The notes: a model not told the origin generated them from the sequence alone. A stretch of 64,000 bases of DNA from Saccharibacillus qingshengii (GCF_013185195.1 NZ_JAAZWC010000013.1:1-64000), one strand, 5' to 3'; shown: positions 16,733 through 25,709, numbered from the stretch's first letter. Numbers and translations: made by a program.

Positions 16733-16828
16733 TTATACTAAAATCTGCAGCAGACCCAGGAATACCGAACCGACCATTGCGATAATCATCAGCCAGATGA
16801 AAATTTTGAACCATCTTTTGTTCTGCAT
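16733..16828 (-). CDS. Prli42-like stressosome-associated miniprotein, 31 aa
   Basis: The minus-strand frame encodes MQNKRWFKIF followed by a single hydrophobic helix (IWLMIIAMVGSVFLGLLQIL). Length (31 aa), the basic and aromatic N-terminus and one membrane segment match Prli42, the miniprotein that anchors the stressosome to the membrane in Listeria and is conserved across Bacillales. AAGAGG lies about 12 bases before the ATG. Prli42 contacts RsbR through its cytosolic N-terminal residues; whether that pathway exists here cannot be seen in the window. The gene is easily missed because of its size. Confidence 0.72.
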   Translation of the reverse strand: MQNKRWFKIFIWLMIIAMVGSVFLGLLQILV

Positions 16829-16997
16829 GAAGCCGTCAAACCTCTTTTCGTAAATTGATGAGATGAAGACGCCCGCTGCCGCTTTCTCGGCGTCCTTTTT
16901 GGATTTTCGCGCAATTCCTTGTAAGATAGAAAAGGGAAAACGGAATAATCCGTTATCAAGTCTATTTTAGCTTATCGGGAAAGCGGAGGGAAGTTTT

Positions 16998-18125
16998 ATG
17001 ATCGATACACAACGTTTGGTACATGAATTTCTGGAATTGGTACAGATCGATAGCGAGACCCGAAACGAGCGGCTGATTGCCGATGTGCTTGCGAACAAGT
17101 TCAAGCTGCACGGTCTGGAAGTCGCGGAAGACGATTCGGCATCCCGTTCGGGTCACGGAGCAGGCAACTTGATCGCGCTGCTGCCGGCGACCGAAGGAAC
17201 CAATGCGCCAAAGCTGTTCTTTACCTGCCATATGGATACGGTCGTTCCGGGACGAGGCATCAAGCCGGTGATCGGCGAAGACGGCTGGATCCGCAGCTCG
17301 GGCGACACGATCCTCGGCGCCGACGACAAAGCCGGCGTAGCCGCGCTGCTGGAACTGATCCGCGTGCTGCGCGAGCAGGAGATTCCCCATGGACAGATTC
17401 AGTTCGTTATTACCGCGGGCGAAGAATCCGGACTGATGGGCGCACGGGCGATGGACGCGTCGCTGCTGGATGCCGATCTCGGGTACGCGGTGGATTCCAA
17501 CGGGGAAGTCGGAGAAATTGCCGTATCGGCGCCGACCCAGGCCAAGATTACGATGGAAGTCCATGGAAAAGCCGCGCATGCGGGCGTCAACCCGGAAGAC
17601 GGTATCAGCGCGATTCAAGTTGCGGGCAAAGCGATTTCGCGGATGAAGCTCGGCCGGATCGACAAAGATACGACAGCCAATATCGGCAGCTTCTCGGGCA
17701 GCGGCGCAACCAATGTCGTCATCGATTATGCCAAGCTTGAAGCCGAAGCGCGCAGCGTCGTACAGGAGAAAGTCGACGCGCAGATCGCTTCGATGAAGGA
17801 AGCGCTCGAATCCGCCTGCGCGGAATTCGGTGCCCGTCCCGTATTCGAGAGCCGAATCGTGTATCCCGCGTTCAGCCATACCGACGACTCCGAAGTGGTT
17901 CGGCTGGCCCAAAAAGCGGCCGCGCAGCTTGGACTCAGCGGTCGGACGTTCCAGTCCGGCGGCGGCAGCGACGCCAATGTGTTCAACGGTTTCGGCGTAC
18001 CGACGGTGAATCTGTCGGTCGGCTACGAAGATATCCATACGACTTCGGAGAAGATCAAAGTCGAAGATCTGGGCAAACTGGCCGGGTTTATCGTCGAAAT
18101 CGTGCGTCAATCGGTACGTTCTTAA
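16998..18125 (+). CDS. M20-family metallopeptidase (YqjE/PepT-like)
   Basis: The 375-residue enzyme is of the peptidase T/M20 family, zinc exopeptidases that cleave small peptides in the cytosol. Metal ligands and catalytic residues are visible: FTCHMDTV (His ligand, catalytic Asp), LGADDKAG (bridging Asp), ITAGEESGLMGA (catalytic Glu and Glu ligand), DSNG, and the late HTTSEKI His. The lid domain (about residues 180-290) has the family's HGKAAHAGVNPE. The start follows GCGGAGGGAAGTTTT. It precedes nudF by 29 bases, likely one transcript. Confidence 0.86.
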   Translation: MIDTQRLVHEFLELVQIDSETRNERLIADVLANKFKLHGLEVAEDDSASRSGHGAGNLIALLPATEGTNAPKLFFTCHMDTVVPGRGIKPVIGEDGWIRSSGDTILGADDKAGVAALLELIRVLREQEIPHGQIQFVITAGEESGLMGARAMDASLLDADLGYAVDSNGEVGEIAVSAPTQAKITMEVHGKAAHAGVNPEDGISAIQVAGKAISRMKLGRIDKDTTANIGSFSGSGATNVVIDYAKLEAEARSVVQEKVDAQIASMKEALESACAEFGARPVFESRIVYPAFSHTDDSEVVRLAQKAAAQLGLSGRTFQSGGGSDANVFNGFGVPTVNLSVGYEDIHTTSEKIKVEDLGKLAGFIVEIVRQSVRS

Positions 18126-18154
18126 CATTCAAAGTACGGGAGGCGGAAACGAAT

Positions 18155-18718
18155 ATGGAACCGGGCAAAGAAAAACTGTGGGAAACGACGGTCGGCAGCG
18201 AGCCGATTTTTGACGGGAAAATTATCAAGGTGCAGATCGATACGGTGGAGCTGTCCGACGGTACCCAGGCCAAACGCGAGATCGTAAAGCATCCGGGCGC
18301 TGTGGCGGTACTTGCGATCAAAGACGGCAAACTGCTTGTTGTCGAGCAGTTCCGTCAGCCGCTTGGCCGTACGGAAATCGAGATCCCGGCAGGGAAGCTT
18401 GAGCCGGGCGAAGAACCGCGGGAAGCGGCCGCACGGGAGCTTGAAGAAGAAACGGGTTATCGCGCGCCCGAGCTGCTGCATCTGTCTTCCTTTTATACAT
18501 CGCCGGGCTTTGCGGATGAGATTATCCATTTCTATGCCGCAGAGAACCTGACCGAAGGCACGCTGCATCCCGACGAAGACGAATTCCTCGAACTGACGGA
18601 AATTACGCTGGATGAGGCTTTCGAGCATATCCGCGCCGGCCGGATCAGCGACGCCAAAACGCTCATGGCCGTATACGCGTGGCAGATCCGTACGCTGACG
18701 GGAAACTGGCCGATTTGA
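18155..18718 (+). CDS. nudF: ADP-ribose pyrophosphatase, Nudix
   Basis: The 187-residue enzyme hydrolyses ADP-ribose to AMP and ribose 5-phosphate. The Nudix box is complete (GKLEPGEEPREAAARELEEE then TG, about residues 89-111), with the upstream RQPLGRTEIEIPAG that marks the NudF subgroup and a C-terminal SDAKTLMAVYAW. GGGAGGCGG precedes the ATG. It sits before fur, as in B. subtilis; spoIIM, which usually intervenes, is missing. Confidence 0.88.
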   Translation: MEPGKEKLWETTVGSEPIFDGKIIKVQIDTVELSDGTQAKREIVKHPGAVAVLAIKDGKLLVVEQFRQPLGRTEIEIPAGKLEPGEEPREAAARELEEETGYRAPELLHLSSFYTSPGFADEIIHFYAAENLTEGTLHPDEDEFLELTEITLDEAFEHIRAGRISDAKTLMAVYAWQIRTLTGNWPI

Positions 18719-18731
18719 GTACCTGAAATGT

Positions 18732-18761
18732 TTGACTTTAAACCCTGGTAACTTCTATAAT
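18732..18761 (+). promoter_or_regulatory. Sigma-A-type promoter of fur
   Basis: TTGACT (18732-18737), 18 bases, TATAAT (18756-18761), giving a leader of about 60 bases before the fur ATG. No clear Fur box overlaps it. Confidence 0.7.
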
Positions 18762-18827
18762 AGGGAACGTGAGTTTGACTGGAGAACGGCCGGCAAGAAC
18801 GGGCATGCTCCGAGGGGGAGGAGAAGC

Positions 18828-19283
18828 ATGGAAGCGCGGATCGACAATATCAAACAGCAGCTGCAGTCCAAGGGTTACAAATTGACGCCCCAGCGGGAAG
18901 CCACCGTTCGCGTTTTGCTGGAAAACGAAGAAGACCATCTGAGCGCGGAAGATGTGTTCATGCTGGTCAAGGAAAAGGCTCCGGAGATCGGTCTTGCGAC
19001 CGTCTACCGTACGCTGGAACTGCTCAGCGAAATGCATGTGGTGGAAAAGCTTAACTTCGGCGACGGGGTGTCCCGTTACGACCTTCGGGGCGAGTCGAAC
19101 AAGCACCACCATCACCATTTGATCTGCGTGCAGTGCGGCAGTATGGACGAGATTCGCGAAGACTGGCTGCTGCCGCTCGAGGAGCGTCTGGAGAAGGAAT
19201 ACCATTTTACCGTATTGGATCACAGACTCGACTTTCAGGGAATCTGTCACCGCTGCAGAGCGAAGGAAGACGACAACGCGTAA
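18828..19283 (+). CDS. fur: Ferric uptake regulator
   Basis: Fur uses Fe2+ as co-repressor of iron-uptake genes. The 151-residue protein has the winged-helix DNA-binding region (KLTPQREATVRVLLEN, then GLATVYRTLELL), the histidine-rich metal site (KHHHHHLICVQCG) and a second CxxC (CHRCR), which together bind structural zinc. The open frame continues upstream to 18732, but GGGGGAGGAG directly before ATG 18828, and the promoter inside that extension, fix the start. Zur and PerR are relatives; position before xerD supports Fur. Confidence 0.9.
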   Translation: MEARIDNIKQQLQSKGYKLTPQREATVRVLLENEEDHLSAEDVFMLVKEKAPEIGLATVYRTLELLSEMHVVEKLNFGDGVSRYDLRGESNKHHHHHLICVQCGSMDEIREDWLLPLEERLEKEYHFTVLDHRLDFQGICHRCRAKEDDNA

Positions 19284-19356
19284 GCGGCGAAGCAGGACGG
19301 AATTCTTTCTTTTTCTATGGCGTACAGGCAGTTAAATTGCCCGTGCGTCATAGCCC

Positions 19357-19397
19357 GGCTCCGGCGGATCGAAAGCGATCCTTCCGGAGCTTTTTTG
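19357..19397 (+). terminator. Intrinsic terminator after fur
   Basis: GGCTCCGG and CCGGAGC pair, with an inner GATCG/CGATC stem and AAAG loop, followed by TTTTTT. Confidence 0.8.
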
Positions 19398-19422
19398 ATG
19401 GGTGGGAATAACGTTTTTGTAC

Positions 19423-19876
19423 CGGCAAGTTTCCCGATTCTCCGCCTGAGGCTTCGAATACGGAAATTTGCCTTTTTGCCCGGCAAGTTTCCTCATTCTT
19501 GCCTGAGGCTTCGAATACGGAAATTTGCCTTTTTGCCCGGCAAGTTTCCTCATTCTCGCCTGTGGCTTCGAATACGGAAATTTGCCTTTTTACCCGGCAA
19601 GTTTCCTCATTCTCGCCTGTGGCTTCGAATACGGAAATTTGCCTTTTTGGCCGGCAAGTTCCCTCATTCTCGCCTGCGGCTGCGAATACGGAAATTTGCC
19701 TTTTTGGCCGGCAAGTTCCCTCATTCTCGCCTGCGGCTGCGAACACGGAAATTTGCCTTTTTGCCCGGCAAGTTCCCTCATTCTCGCCTGTGGCTTCGAA
19801 TACGGAAATTTGCCTTTTTTGGCCCGGCAAGTTCCCTCATTCTCGCCTGTGGCTTCGAATACGGAAATTTGCCTTT
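19423..19876. repeat. 57-bp tandem repeat array, about eight copies, each with a hairpin
   Basis: The marker CGGAAATTTGCC recurs at 19461, 19518, 19575, 19632, 19689, 19746 and 19803, exactly 57 bp apart, and again at 19862 after a 2-base insertion. Units differ by a few substitutions. In each junction GGAAATTTGCC can fold on GGCAAGTTTCC (or GGCAAGTTCCC) across a short T-rich loop. The period is a multiple of three, so long open frames run through it on both strands, but none has a ribosome site or a normal composition. I treat it as a non-coding minisatellite between fur and xerD. Confidence 0.88.
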
Positions 19877-19987
19877 AAAGAAGGAGTTTGGGAGGGGTTG
19901 TGGAATCTTTAGTCAAACGGGATTCGGCGGCCCGCCCGAACGGGCAGTAAGCGGCTTTCCTGAGGAAAGTTGGGAGGGGGTCCACCA

Positions 19988-20872
19988 GTGAATACGCATT
20001 TAGACGCGTTTATCACCTATATGTCGGATGAAAAAGGGCGTACCGCAAGTACGCTCGAATCGTATCGGCGCGATCTGGTCCAATTTCTCGAGTTTGTGGA
20101 CGGAAGAGGATTGACCGCTGTGGACGAAATCCGCAAATCGCATATCGCCGCGTATCTGAACGAGATGAAGCGTTCGGGCAAGGCGTCCTCCACGGTCATT
20201 CGCGCTTCGGTCTCAATCCGTTCCTTTTTCCATTATCTGATCCGGCGTTCGCTGATTATTCAGGACCCGTCCATGGATCTGGAAACGCCGAAACCGGAGA
20301 AAAAACTGCCGATCGTGCTGTCGGTAACCGAAGTGGAGCGTCTGCTCGGTGAGGCGGATCCTTCGAACGCGCAGGGCGCAAGAGACAAAGCCATGCTCGA
20401 AGTGCTGTATGCGACAGGAATCCGGGTCTCCGAATTGATTGCACTCAATCTGGGCGATATCGATCTGGAACTGAAATTTCTGCGCTGCGGGGCGGCCGGC
20501 AAAGAACGGATCGTACCGATCGGCCGAATGACGGCGGAAGCGGTAACGGCTTATCTGGGATCGATGCGCGACCAGCTCGTCAAGCGGACAGAAGAACAGG
20601 CGTTGTTCCTGAATCAGCTTGGCACAAGACTGACGCGGCAGGGGTTCTGGAAAATCATCAAAAAGTACGCCGCCGCCGCGCAGATCGAAACGGATATTAC
20701 GCCGCACACGCTGCGCCATTCGTTTGCCGCGCATCTGCTGGAGAACGGAGCCGATCTGCGTTCGGTCCAGGAGATGCTCGGACATTCGGACATTTCGACC
20801 ACGCAGATCTATACGCACGTAATGAAACGCAACATGAAAGAAGTCTACGAGCTGCACCATCCCCGTGCTTAA
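19988..20872 (+). CDS. xerD: Tyrosine recombinase XerD
   Basis: XerD with XerC resolves chromosome dimers at dif. The 294-residue protein has the SAM-like N-terminal core-binding domain and the catalytic set: Arg in ATGIRVSEL, Lys in the beta-hairpin, HTLRHSF (His and Arg), LGHSDISTTQIYTH (His) and the Tyr nucleophile in that last segment. GTG 19988 is preferred, 8 bases after GGGAGGGGG. Its place between fur and pupG is the conserved one. Length is typical (about 295), so it is intact despite the adjacent repeat array. Confidence 0.9.
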   Translation: MNTHLDAFITYMSDEKGRTASTLESYRRDLVQFLEFVDGRGLTAVDEIRKSHIAAYLNEMKRSGKASSTVIRASVSIRSFFHYLIRRSLIIQDPSMDLETPKPEKKLPIVLSVTEVERLLGEADPSNAQGARDKAMLEVLYATGIRVSELIALNLGDIDLELKFLRCGAAGKERIVPIGRMTAEAVTAYLGSMRDQLVKRTEEQALFLNQLGTRLTRQGFWKIIKKYAAAAQIETDITPHTLRHSFAAHLLENGADLRSVQEMLGHSDISTTQIYTHVMKRNMKEVYELHHPRA

Positions 20873-20926
20873 CACGCAGGCGGAAGATGGAGCAGCCCGA
20901 TATTATCCAAACGGAGTGTGCATCCC

Positions 20927-21757
20927 ATGACAACATCGACAACAAACGCAGCCAGCATTCAGGAAGCGGCGGATTATATCCGTTCCCAAACGCAGCTTCA
21001 ACCCGAAATCGGATTGATTCTTGGTTCGGGTCTCGGCATTTTGGCGAATCTGATCGAAAATCCCGTCTCGATTCCTTATGAAAAAATTCCGCATTTCCCG
21101 GTATCGACGGTCGAAGGCCACGAAGGAGAACTGCTGATCGGCACGATTCAGGGGCGCCCGGTCGTCTTAATGAAAGGCCGTTTCCATATGTATGAAGGGT
21201 ATGGTCCGGAAGTGACGGCGTTCCCTGTTCGCGTCATGAAGAACCTCGGCGTCTCCGGTCTGCTCGTCACCAATGCGGCCGGCGGCGTGAATACGTCGTT
21301 TACGCCGGGCGACCTCATGCTGCTGTCGGACCATCTCAACCTGACCGGCAAAAGTCCGCTGATCGGACCGAACGACTCCGCGCTTGGCGTGCGTTTCCCG
21401 GATATGTCCGAAGCGTACAGCCGCAGACTGCGCACCGTGGCAAAAGAAGCGGCGGCCGAGCAGAACTTTACGTTCAAAGAAGGCGTATACGCCGGTCTGC
21501 TCGGTCCTTCCTACGAGACGCCGGCCGAGATCCGGATGCTGCGTACCCTCGGCGCGGATGCGGTCGGCATGTCGACGGTATCGGAGACGATCGTGGCGCG
21601 CCACGCGGGTCTCGAAGTGCTGGGCATTTCCTGTATCACGAACATGGCCGCCGGTATTTTGGATCAGCCGCTGTCGCATGACGAAGTCATGGAAACGGCC
21701 GATTTGGTCAAAGAAAAATTCCTCGGACTGGTGCTGGCTATCATTCCGAAGATGTAA
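20927..21757 (+). CDS. pupG: Purine nucleoside phosphorylase
   Basis: The enzyme releases purine bases from (deoxy)guanosine and inosine with phosphate. The 276-residue trimeric-type PNP shows LILGSGLG (phosphate-binding Ser), GHEGELLIG, VTNAAGGVN, the Glu-containing GPSYETPAE and MSTVSETIVARHAG..CITNMAAG. ATG 20927 follows ACGGAG. In B. subtilis drm precedes and dacF-spoIIA-spoVA follows; here neither is present and lysA comes next. Confidence 0.91.
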   Translation: MTTSTTNAASIQEAADYIRSQTQLQPEIGLILGSGLGILANLIENPVSIPYEKIPHFPVSTVEGHEGELLIGTIQGRPVVLMKGRFHMYEGYGPEVTAFPVRVMKNLGVSGLLVTNAAGGVNTSFTPGDLMLLSDHLNLTGKSPLIGPNDSALGVRFPDMSEAYSRRLRTVAKEAAAEQNFTFKEGVYAGLLGPSYETPAEIRMLRTLGADAVGMSTVSETIVARHAGLEVLGISCITNMAAGILDQPLSHDEVMETADLVKEKFLGLVLAIIPKM

Positions 21758-21826
21758 CGTTGTCCGTCAAGTGACAAAAACACAAATCTCCTGCGCTTTA
21801 GTCCATTCAGCGCGTATTCGAGGGTC

Positions 21827-21835
21827 TGCTATACT
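21827..21835 (+). promoter_or_regulatory. Extended -10 promoter of lysA
   Basis: TGCTATACT (TATACT at 21830-21835) lies 75 bases before the lysA ATG. A good -35 is not evident, consistent with an extended -10 promoter. The same TGCTATACTGGG sequence recurs before the PilZ gene (42633). Confidence 0.5.
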
Positions 21836-21909
21836 GGGTACAAATCCCGGGGCAGGCCCTCTTTGTGCAAGCTGGAGCGGCCGGGCCGGAACCCATCGGA
21901 GGAATTCAC

Positions 21910-23244
21910 ATGTATCTGCACGGAACCAGCAAGATCAATGCCGCAGGGCATTTGGAAATCGGAGGCTGCGACGTCGTCGAATTGAAACAGACGTACGGCA
22001 CGCCCCTGTATATCATGGATGAGGAACTGATCCGCCGCCGCGCCCGCGAATACCGCCAGGCGTTCGAAGCATCCGGCCTGACGTTCCAAGTCGCTTATGC
22101 AAGCAAAGCGTTCAGTACGCTTGCGATGTGCCGCATTGCGGACGAAGAAGGTCTGTCGCTCGACGTCGTATCGGACGGCGAACTGTACACGGCGCTTCAA
22201 GCCGGTTTCCCGGCTCACCGCATCCACTTCCACGGCAACAACAAGACGCCAGACGAGATCGAAATGGCGCTGGACGCCAAAATCGGCTGCTTCGTAGCGG
22301 ACAATTTCGTCGAACTGCAGATGCTGCAGGCGATCGCGGCGGGCCGCGGCGAGACCGTGAACGTTCTGCTGCGTGTAACGCCGGGCGTTGAAGCGCACAC
22401 GCACGAATATATTTCGACCGGACAGACGGATTCGAAATTCGGTTTTGATATCCAGAACGGAACAGCGACCGAAGCGGTCCGCACGGCGGCGGAGCTTCCG
22501 AACCTGGAACTGCTCGGTGTGCATTCCCATATCGGTTCGCAGATTTTCGAGACGGACGGATTCGAGATGGCGGTCGAGCGCGTTGCCGGGTTTGCCCGCA
22601 GCGTCAAAGAGCAGTTGAACGTCGAATTTAAAGTCGTCAATCTCGGCGGTGGCTTCGGTATTCGCTATACGGAAGGTGATACGCCGCTTGCCGTGGCCGA
22701 ATATGTCCAAGCGATCACCGACGGCGTGAAAAAGCACTTCGAAGGCATTGCCGCGCAGCTGCCCGAAATTTGGGTCGAACCGGGCCGCAGTATCGTCGGG
22801 GATGCGGGTACGACGCTGTACACGGTAGGCACGAGCAAAGACATTCCGGGCGTACGCAAATATGTCGCCGTAGACGGCGGCATGACCGACAACCCGCGTC
22901 CGGCACTGTACGAATCCAAGTACGAAGCGATGCTGGCGAACCGTGCCGGTGACGGTAACGAAGAGACGGTCTCGATCGCCGGCAAATGCTGCGAGAGCGG
23001 CGATATGCTGATCTGGGACGTCGAGCTACCGAAGCCGAATACGGGCGATCTGTTGGCCGTAGCCTGCACCGGCGCGTATAACTATGCCATGGCGAGCAAT
23101 TACAACCGGATCCGTCGTCCGGCCGTCGTCTTCGTCAAGAACGGCGCAAGCGACCTCGTCGTGCGCCGCGAGAGCCTGGATAATATCACGGGCAACGACG
23201 TCATTCCGGCGCGTCTGGCCAAGCAGGGTGTACAGGTAAAATAA
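21910..23244 (+). CDS. lysA: Diaminopimelate decarboxylase
   Basis: LysA makes L-lysine from meso-diaminopimelate with PLP. The 444-residue protein has YASKAFST with the PLP-binding lysine (about residue 62), HSHIGSQI, GGGFGIRYT and the C-terminal active-site CCESGDM (Cys-Glu) and YNYAMASNYN. ATG 21910 follows ATCGGAGGAATTCAC; the longer TTG frame has no ribosome site. It is followed by ppiB, the B. subtilis order. Confidence 0.92.
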   Translation: MYLHGTSKINAAGHLEIGGCDVVELKQTYGTPLYIMDEELIRRRAREYRQAFEASGLTFQVAYASKAFSTLAMCRIADEEGLSLDVVSDGELYTALQAGFPAHRIHFHGNNKTPDEIEMALDAKIGCFVADNFVELQMLQAIAAGRGETVNVLLRVTPGVEAHTHEYISTGQTDSKFGFDIQNGTATEAVRTAAELPNLELLGVHSHIGSQIFETDGFEMAVERVAGFARSVKEQLNVEFKVVNLGGGFGIRYTEGDTPLAVAEYVQAITDGVKKHFEGIAAQLPEIWVEPGRSIVGDAGTTLYTVGTSKDIPGVRKYVAVDGGMTDNPRPALYESKYEAMLANRAGDGNEETVSIAGKCCESGDMLIWDVELPKPNTGDLLAVACTGAYNYAMASNYNRIRRPAVVFVKNGASDLVVRRESLDNITGNDVIPARLAKQGVQVK

Positions 23245-23412
23245 ATCGGAACTGTAATAGTGGGAAGGGACAGCTTGTGCTGTTCCTTTTTGCTGGGTTT
23301 TGCTTTGTTCGCTTTTTTCGGGTACACTGGTTAAGGTTGCCGAGGCGCCCTTCGAGGCGGAGTTCGGCCGAATCATACAGATATTCACAGAAAACCAAGG
23401 GAGATGACTATG

Positions 23413-23847
23413 ATGAAAAAAGGATATATCGAGCTTGAAAACGGCGGCAACGTCGAAATCGAATTTTTGCCGGAAGAAGCACCGAACACGGTAGCAAACT
23501 TCGAGAAATTGGCAAACTCCGGTTTCTATAACGGCCTGTCTTTCCACCGCGTTATTCCGGGCTTTGTCGCGCAAGGCGGATGCCCGAACGGCACCGGCAC
23601 AGGCGGCCCGGGCTGGCAGATCGACTGCGAGACTTCGACAAACACGACTAAGCATGCCAAAGGCATTCTGTCGATGGCACACGCGGGCAAGAACACGGGC
23701 GGAAGCCAGTTCTTCGTATGCTACGGTCCTCAGCCGCACCTCGACGGCGTTCATACCGTTTTCGGTAAAGTGATCAAAGGCATGGAATTGATCGATGCCG
23801 TTAAACCTGGCGACAAAATGAAAGAAGTCAAAGTGGTAACGGAATAG
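23413..23847 (+). CDS. ppiB: Peptidyl-prolyl cis-trans isomerase, cyclophilin type
   Basis: The 144-residue single-domain cyclophilin speeds proline isomerisation in the cytosol. Active-site signatures are [14 protein letters not shown] (catalytic Arg), [16 protein letters not shown] and [11 protein letters not shown]. Three in-frame ATGs (23404, 23410, 23413) follow AAGGGAG; 23413 gives the best spacing and the family's usual MKKGYIEL start. It lies 168 bases after lysA and ends before a strong terminator. Confidence 0.88.
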   Translation: MKKGYIELENGGNVEIEFLPEEAPNTVANFEKLANSGFYNGLSFHRVIPGFVAQGGCPNGTGTGGPGWQIDCETSTNTTKHAKGILSMAHAGKNTGGSQFFVCYGPQPHLDGVHTVFGKVIKGMELIDAVKPGDKMKEVKVVTE

Positions 23848-23862
23848 TAAATGAACCCACCC

Positions 23863-23906
23863 AACAGCGATCGGAGGCTTAGGCCCTCTGATCGCTGTTT
23901 TTTGTC
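23863..23906 (+). terminator. Intrinsic terminator after ppiB
   Basis: AACAGCGATC (23863-23872) pairs with GATCGCTGTT (23890-23899), extended by GGAGG/CCTC, followed by a T run. Confidence 0.85.
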
Positions 23907-24023
23907 GTTTACAATGAAGCCCGCACTACGATAGATCACTGATTTCAAAAATAAAGAATTTATACAAAATATGTAGTATAGTTACTTAGGTCAAAACTCA
24001 TTATAAATAGAAATAGGGGTTGA

Positions 24024-25145
24024 ATGGAGTTCATGTCAAACGCAAAATCAAAAGGTTTCCTGCTTTTTATTTCGATGCTTGTGTTCCTTTTTGCTTGGAA
24101 TGCGAAGAGCTATGCATCCAACAACGCATTGGAAGCATCAAAGTATCCGCAAGAAGTAGCCGTATTCGTAAACAACAAAGTAAGTATCGTTACGCCGAAA
24201 GCCTATTGGGCAGATAATGACAAAGTTTACGTGCCCATCAAACAAATCACCAAAATGAAAGGTGTCACTCTTTCGACGAATAACGGAATCACCGTCAAAT
24301 CTTCCAACGGTTCGTTCAAATTGGATAGATCGAATTCGATCGTTTACAAAAATGCGACATACGTTACTTTTGAAAAGTTCCTAAAAATAACGGGGTATTC
24401 AGGACGATTTGAATGGCGTGGGTCTTCTATATTTCTCTGGAGCGATTACGCAAATTATGAGGCGACCGTTAAAAAAATAAACGCTTTAAAACCATTGCCG
24501 GCCATGATGTATAACTTTATGGGAAGCAAGGTATACCTGTACGAAGGCGATCGCATCGGATGGGTCTCAGGGATAAAGAAAACAGGTTATGGCAGCACGG
24601 AGTTTTTGATTCAAATGCAAGACGGAAGCATGGTTGTAGAAGATGTGTTTGACGAAAGTCCGAACGCTTTTTGCGAGTATGCGGATTACCAGGAATTTAT
24701 GAGCAAGGGCTTTATCAACGACTATGTTTGGGCTAATAAAAACGTATTACCCGAGTCGAACCCTTTATACAATTTAGAAAAGATAAAAATCCTGAGCGTG
24801 AAAGTGAAAAACAAAGAAGTTAACTTTACGGTAAAAAGAGCCAGTGGAAAAACGGGATCTTTTAAACTCCCAATTCAATCGTATTTAAACGGAACAGTGT
24901 TTAACAATTTTTATACGAACGATCCCAAAAAAGCGTACCCGTCCTGGAAAGCTAAAGCGTGGGAATTGATTGCGGAACAAAGTATATCCAAAGGCATGAC
25001 CAAAGATATGGTGTTGATGTCGTGGGGTTCTCCAGACGATACCAGCAGTTACAGCGGTACGTACATCTCGACCGATACCTGGACTTACGGAGATACATAT
25101 TTGTATTTCACGAATGGCATTCTTGATTCTTGGATGGATCTTTAA
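24024..25145 (+). CDS. Secreted protein with copper-amine-oxidase-like N-domain and BamE-like C-end
   Basis: The 373-residue protein begins with a signal peptide (GFLLFISMLVFLFAWNAKSYA). Residues about 45-135 have the pattern of the copper-amine-oxidase N-terminal-like (stalk) domain common in Paenibacillus envelope proteins: VAVFVNNKVSIV, KVYVPIKQITKMKG, SIVYKNATYVTFEKFL. The last 60 residues (GMTKDMVLMSWGSPDD..TDTWTYGDTYLYFTNGILDSW) look like a BamE/SmpA fold. The gene is clearly more AT-rich than its neighbours and stands alone between terminators, suggesting acquisition. Start 24024 uses AGGGG; 24033 is possible. Function unknown. Confidence 0.75.
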   Translation: MEFMSNAKSKGFLLFISMLVFLFAWNAKSYASNNALEASKYPQEVAVFVNNKVSIVTPKAYWADNDKVYVPIKQITKMKGVTLSTNNGITVKSSNGSFKLDRSNSIVYKNATYVTFEKFLKITGYSGRFEWRGSSIFLWSDYANYEATVKKINALKPLPAMMYNFMGSKVYLYEGDRIGWVSGIKKTGYGSTEFLIQMQDGSMVVEDVFDESPNAFCEYADYQEFMSKGFINDYVWANKNVLPESNPLYNLEKIKILSVKVKNKEVNFTVKRASGKTGSFKLPIQSYLNGTVFNNFYTNDPKKAYPSWKAKAWELIAEQSISKGMTKDMVLMSWGSPDDTSSYSGTYISTDTWTYGDTYLYFTNGILDSWMDL

Positions 25146-25154
25146 TATAAAAAA

Positions 25155-25191
25155 AGGCATTCCCGCATTTTTGCGGAAGTGCCCTTTTTTG
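25155..25191 (+). terminator. Intrinsic terminator of the secreted-protein gene
   Basis: GGCATTCCCGCA (25156-25167) pairs with TGCGGAAGTGCC (25172-25183) with one mismatch and one wobble, followed by TTTTTT. Confidence 0.78.
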
Positions 25192-25314
25192 AATAATGTT
25201 TTTCCAATAAAAAGCCGCTTTCTCTCAAAATTAACCGTTTTCGCCGAGCATGGTGTATAGTGAAAGCACTTGAATTTTCGCTGCCGCGATCAATAATCGA
25301 AAAGGAGTTTTGAT

Positions 25315-25578
25315 ATGCACCGGTTTTTCCAAATCGGCTACGCCGTATTCTTCGTTCTTGTTCTGCTGATGCTGTTGGTTCTGCCTTGGCCGAACGGCAC
25401 CGCCATGTATCCGTTTATGATTCTCGTGATCTGCGCGTGGGGATTCTGGTATTCGGGGAAAAAGTACAAACGGAGAGCCGATCCCAAATCGCTTCCGAAT
25501 ACGCGGCCTTATGCCGGATCGAAGCCTCAAGTCAAGTCCAATACCAAATCCAAACCGAATTCCAAATCCAGACGTTAG
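25315..25578 (+). CDS. Small two-helix membrane protein with basic tail
   Basis: The 87-residue protein has two adjacent hydrophobic helices (about residues 5-27 and 33-47) and a strongly basic C-terminus with repeated Lys-Ser-Asn/Lys (KSNTKSKPNSKSRR). AAAAGGAGTTTTGAT precedes the ATG. It sits alone between the low-GC gene and the FMN riboswitch. I do not recognise a named family. Confidence 0.65.
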   Translation: MHRFFQIGYAVFFVLVLLMLLVLPWPNGTAMYPFMILVICAWGFWYSGKKYKRRADPKSLPNTRPYAGSKPQVKSNTKSKPNSKSRR

Positions 25579-25709
25579 GTTGCCGCTCCCGTAAGAGCGG
25601 GCCTGCCGTTTTGTACAAGAAGCACCCCGCCGTTGCATTTCTTTTCCCGCCATGCTACCATCATAACCAATACCGTATTCCGGTCACTTGCCGGGTACAC
25701 ACATATACT

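Noticed and set aside
19317-19991. Long open frames on both strands through the 57-bp repeat, with 19-residue repeats
   Set aside because: They arise because the period is divisible by three; none has a ribosome site, and the peptides are low-complexity and basic. Treated as a non-coding repeat.
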